The notes below the pieces were generated by a model, which was given only the letters and a program-made list of their open reading frames with translations, had not been told where the DNA came from and did not search any database. A DNA stretch of 64,000 bases from Sphingobium xanthum (lineage in GTDB: Bacteria > Pseudomonadota > Alphaproteobacteria > Sphingomonadales > Sphingomonadaceae). Shown in pieces: positions 63,142 through 64,000 of the stretch. Both the position numbers and the translations under genes were made by a program. The DNA lies in NCBI RefSeq assembly GCF_019737615.1, contig NZ_JAHKKS010000005.1, positions 1 to 64,000 on the forward strand, read 5' to 3'. The first letter of the stretch is position 1; every line of letters starts with the position of its first letter.

Positions 63142-64000
63142 TCAACCGCTGTTTCGCAGCGCTGTGGCAATCGCATTGATCGACAGCTGGATGCCCTCGC
63201 TGATTCGCGGATCGCCCTCGCCTGCCCGGTGACGCTTGAGCAGCTCGACCTGCAGCAGGTTCAACGGCTCGATATAGGGCAGGCGCAGGCGGATCGAGGC
63301 ATCGAGCGTCGGATTGGTGGCGAGCAGATAGGGCTGCTCCGTCGCGGTCAGCAGCATGTCGTGCGCGAGGTCCCAGCCCTCGCGGATGCGCTTGAAGATC
63401 GCGTCGCCGACGGTTTTGTCCTCGACCAGAGGCAGATAATGGCTGGCGATCTCAAGATCCGACTTGGCGAGGACCATTTCCATGTTCGCCATGCTGGCGC
63501 GGAAGAAGGGCCAGCCCTGCGCCATGTCCCTGAGCAGGGCGTCGTCGCCGAACTCCTTGAGCGCCTGTCCGACGCCGTACCAGCCGGGCAGCATCACGCG
63601 CGCCTGCGCCCAGGAGAAGACCCACGGAATCGCCCGCAAATCCTCGATGCGGTTGCTCTTGGTGCGGCTGGCCGGGCGCGAGCCGATCTTGAGACCGCTG
63701 ATCTCCTGGATCGGCGTCATCTCGCGGAAGAACTCGCGAAAGCCCGGCGTCTCGTAGACGAGATCGCGATACGCCTTGAACGCCAGGGTCGAGATCTTCG
63801 TCATCGCAGCAGTGAAGCGCTCATTGTCGCTGGCCGGGAGGCGCTCGGGCTCGAGGCTGGCCAATAGTGCCGCGCTGGTCACGGCCTCCAGATTGATCCG
63901 TGCGCTTTCCGGCGTGCCATATTTGGCGGCGATGACCTCGCCCTGCTCGGTGATGCGGATGCGGCCCTGCACCGTGCCCGGCGGCTGCGCCTGGATCGCC
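63142..64000 (-). CDS. ppc: Phosphoenolpyruvate carboxylase (C-terminal part, partial)
   Basis: The gene runs off the right edge; the last ~285 residues are present. GRIRITEQGEVIAAKYGTPESARINLE, FREFFREMTPIQEISGLKIGSRPASRTKSNRIEDLRAIPWVFSWAQARVMLPGWYGVG, WPFFRASMANMEMVLAKSDLEIASHYLPL and RLRLPYIEPLNLLQVELLKRHR are strong PEPC blocks, including the catalytic IGSRPA.R and IPWVFSWxQ segments. The usual QNTG-type C-terminus is replaced by AIATALRNSG, so the last residues are slightly varied. It carboxylates PEP to oxaloacetate in the cytoplasm. Confidence 0.97.
   Translation of the reverse strand, partial: AIQAQPPGTVQGRIRITEQGEVIAAKYGTPESARINLEAVTSAALLASLEPERLPASDNERFTAAMTKISTLAFKAYRDLVYETPGFREFFREMTPIQEISGLKIGSRPASRTKSNRIEDLRAIPWVFSWAQARVMLPGWYGVGQALKEFGDDALLRDMAQGWPFFRASMANMEMVLAKSDLEIASHYLPLVEDKTVGDAIFKRIREGWDLAHDMLLTATEQPYLLATNPTLDASIRLRLPYIEPLNLLQVELLKRHRAGEGDPRISEGIQLSINAIATALRNSG

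Overview
The window looks like a chromosomal segment of a sphingomonad (Alphaproteobacteria, Sphingomonadaceae or close relatives). The basis is high GC, many TonB-dependent receptors, secreted proteins ending in a PEPxxWAMM...MRRR sorting tail (the alphaproteobacterial PEP-CTERM form), ATGA/TGATG gene overlaps, and dispersed GC-rich palindromic repeats. This is inference from gene content; there is no rRNA or other taxonomic marker in the window.

Region 1 (1-5.7 kb) is a small uptake and catabolic operon on the minus strand: TonB-dependent receptor, alpha/beta hydrolase, Spinster-type MFS permease and a tartrate/D-malate dehydrogenase-like enzyme cut by the window edge. A divergent TetR regulator stands opposite, with a near-perfect 29-bp inverted repeat centred between the two starts. 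A PEP-CTERM protein follows.

Region 2 (6.7-22.4 kb) is the most notable part: a sulfated-glycan utilisation locus of ten genes. One minus-strand series runs TonB receptor, Cys-type sulfatase, MFS permease, NagZ-like GH3, formylglycine-generating enzyme (FGE), second sulfatase, second GH3 with an EF-hand-like loop, FucP-like sugar symporter. Most junctions overlap by 1-7 nt. Divergent from it are a LacI regulator and a third sulfatase. Two copies of a TGTAGCGCTACA palindrome lie in the shared intergenic region. The FGE, which would activate the sulfatases, has no signal peptide, while two of the sulfatases carry twin-arginine-type leaders. The locus abuts the 3' end of a tRNA-Gly gene.

Region 3 (22.5-36.5 kb) is mixed. 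It holds tRNA-Gly(GCC), a CnoX/YbbN-like thioredoxin-TPR protein, a Lon-substrate-binding-domain protein, a PspC protein, a UbiH-like FAD monooxygenase, two small proteins, and a cobalamin riboswitch upstream of a btuB-btuF-btuC-btuD operon. After these come a PmtA-like methyltransferase, a strikingly AT-rich sulfotransferase-like gene that looks horizontally acquired, a CheY-type regulator with a small partner, and a LysR regulator.

Region 4 (36.7-64 kb) is mostly core genome. It includes an M13 metallopeptidase lipoprotein, tandem PEP-CTERM paralogues with a shared leader, a DUF418 membrane protein, BioC-like methyltransferase and GNAT genes, a CAP-domain lipoprotein, alpha-carbonic anhydrase, purL, an xseB-ispA-coaD-PPIase series, an M28 peptidase, queA, an acyltransferase, DUF1489, DoxX, mgtE, a DUF2142 protein, a second cyclophilin, an outer-membrane protein, hypothetical secreted proteins, and the 3' part of ppc. 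Palindromic repeats occur near 40.77, 60.66 and 62.78 kb.
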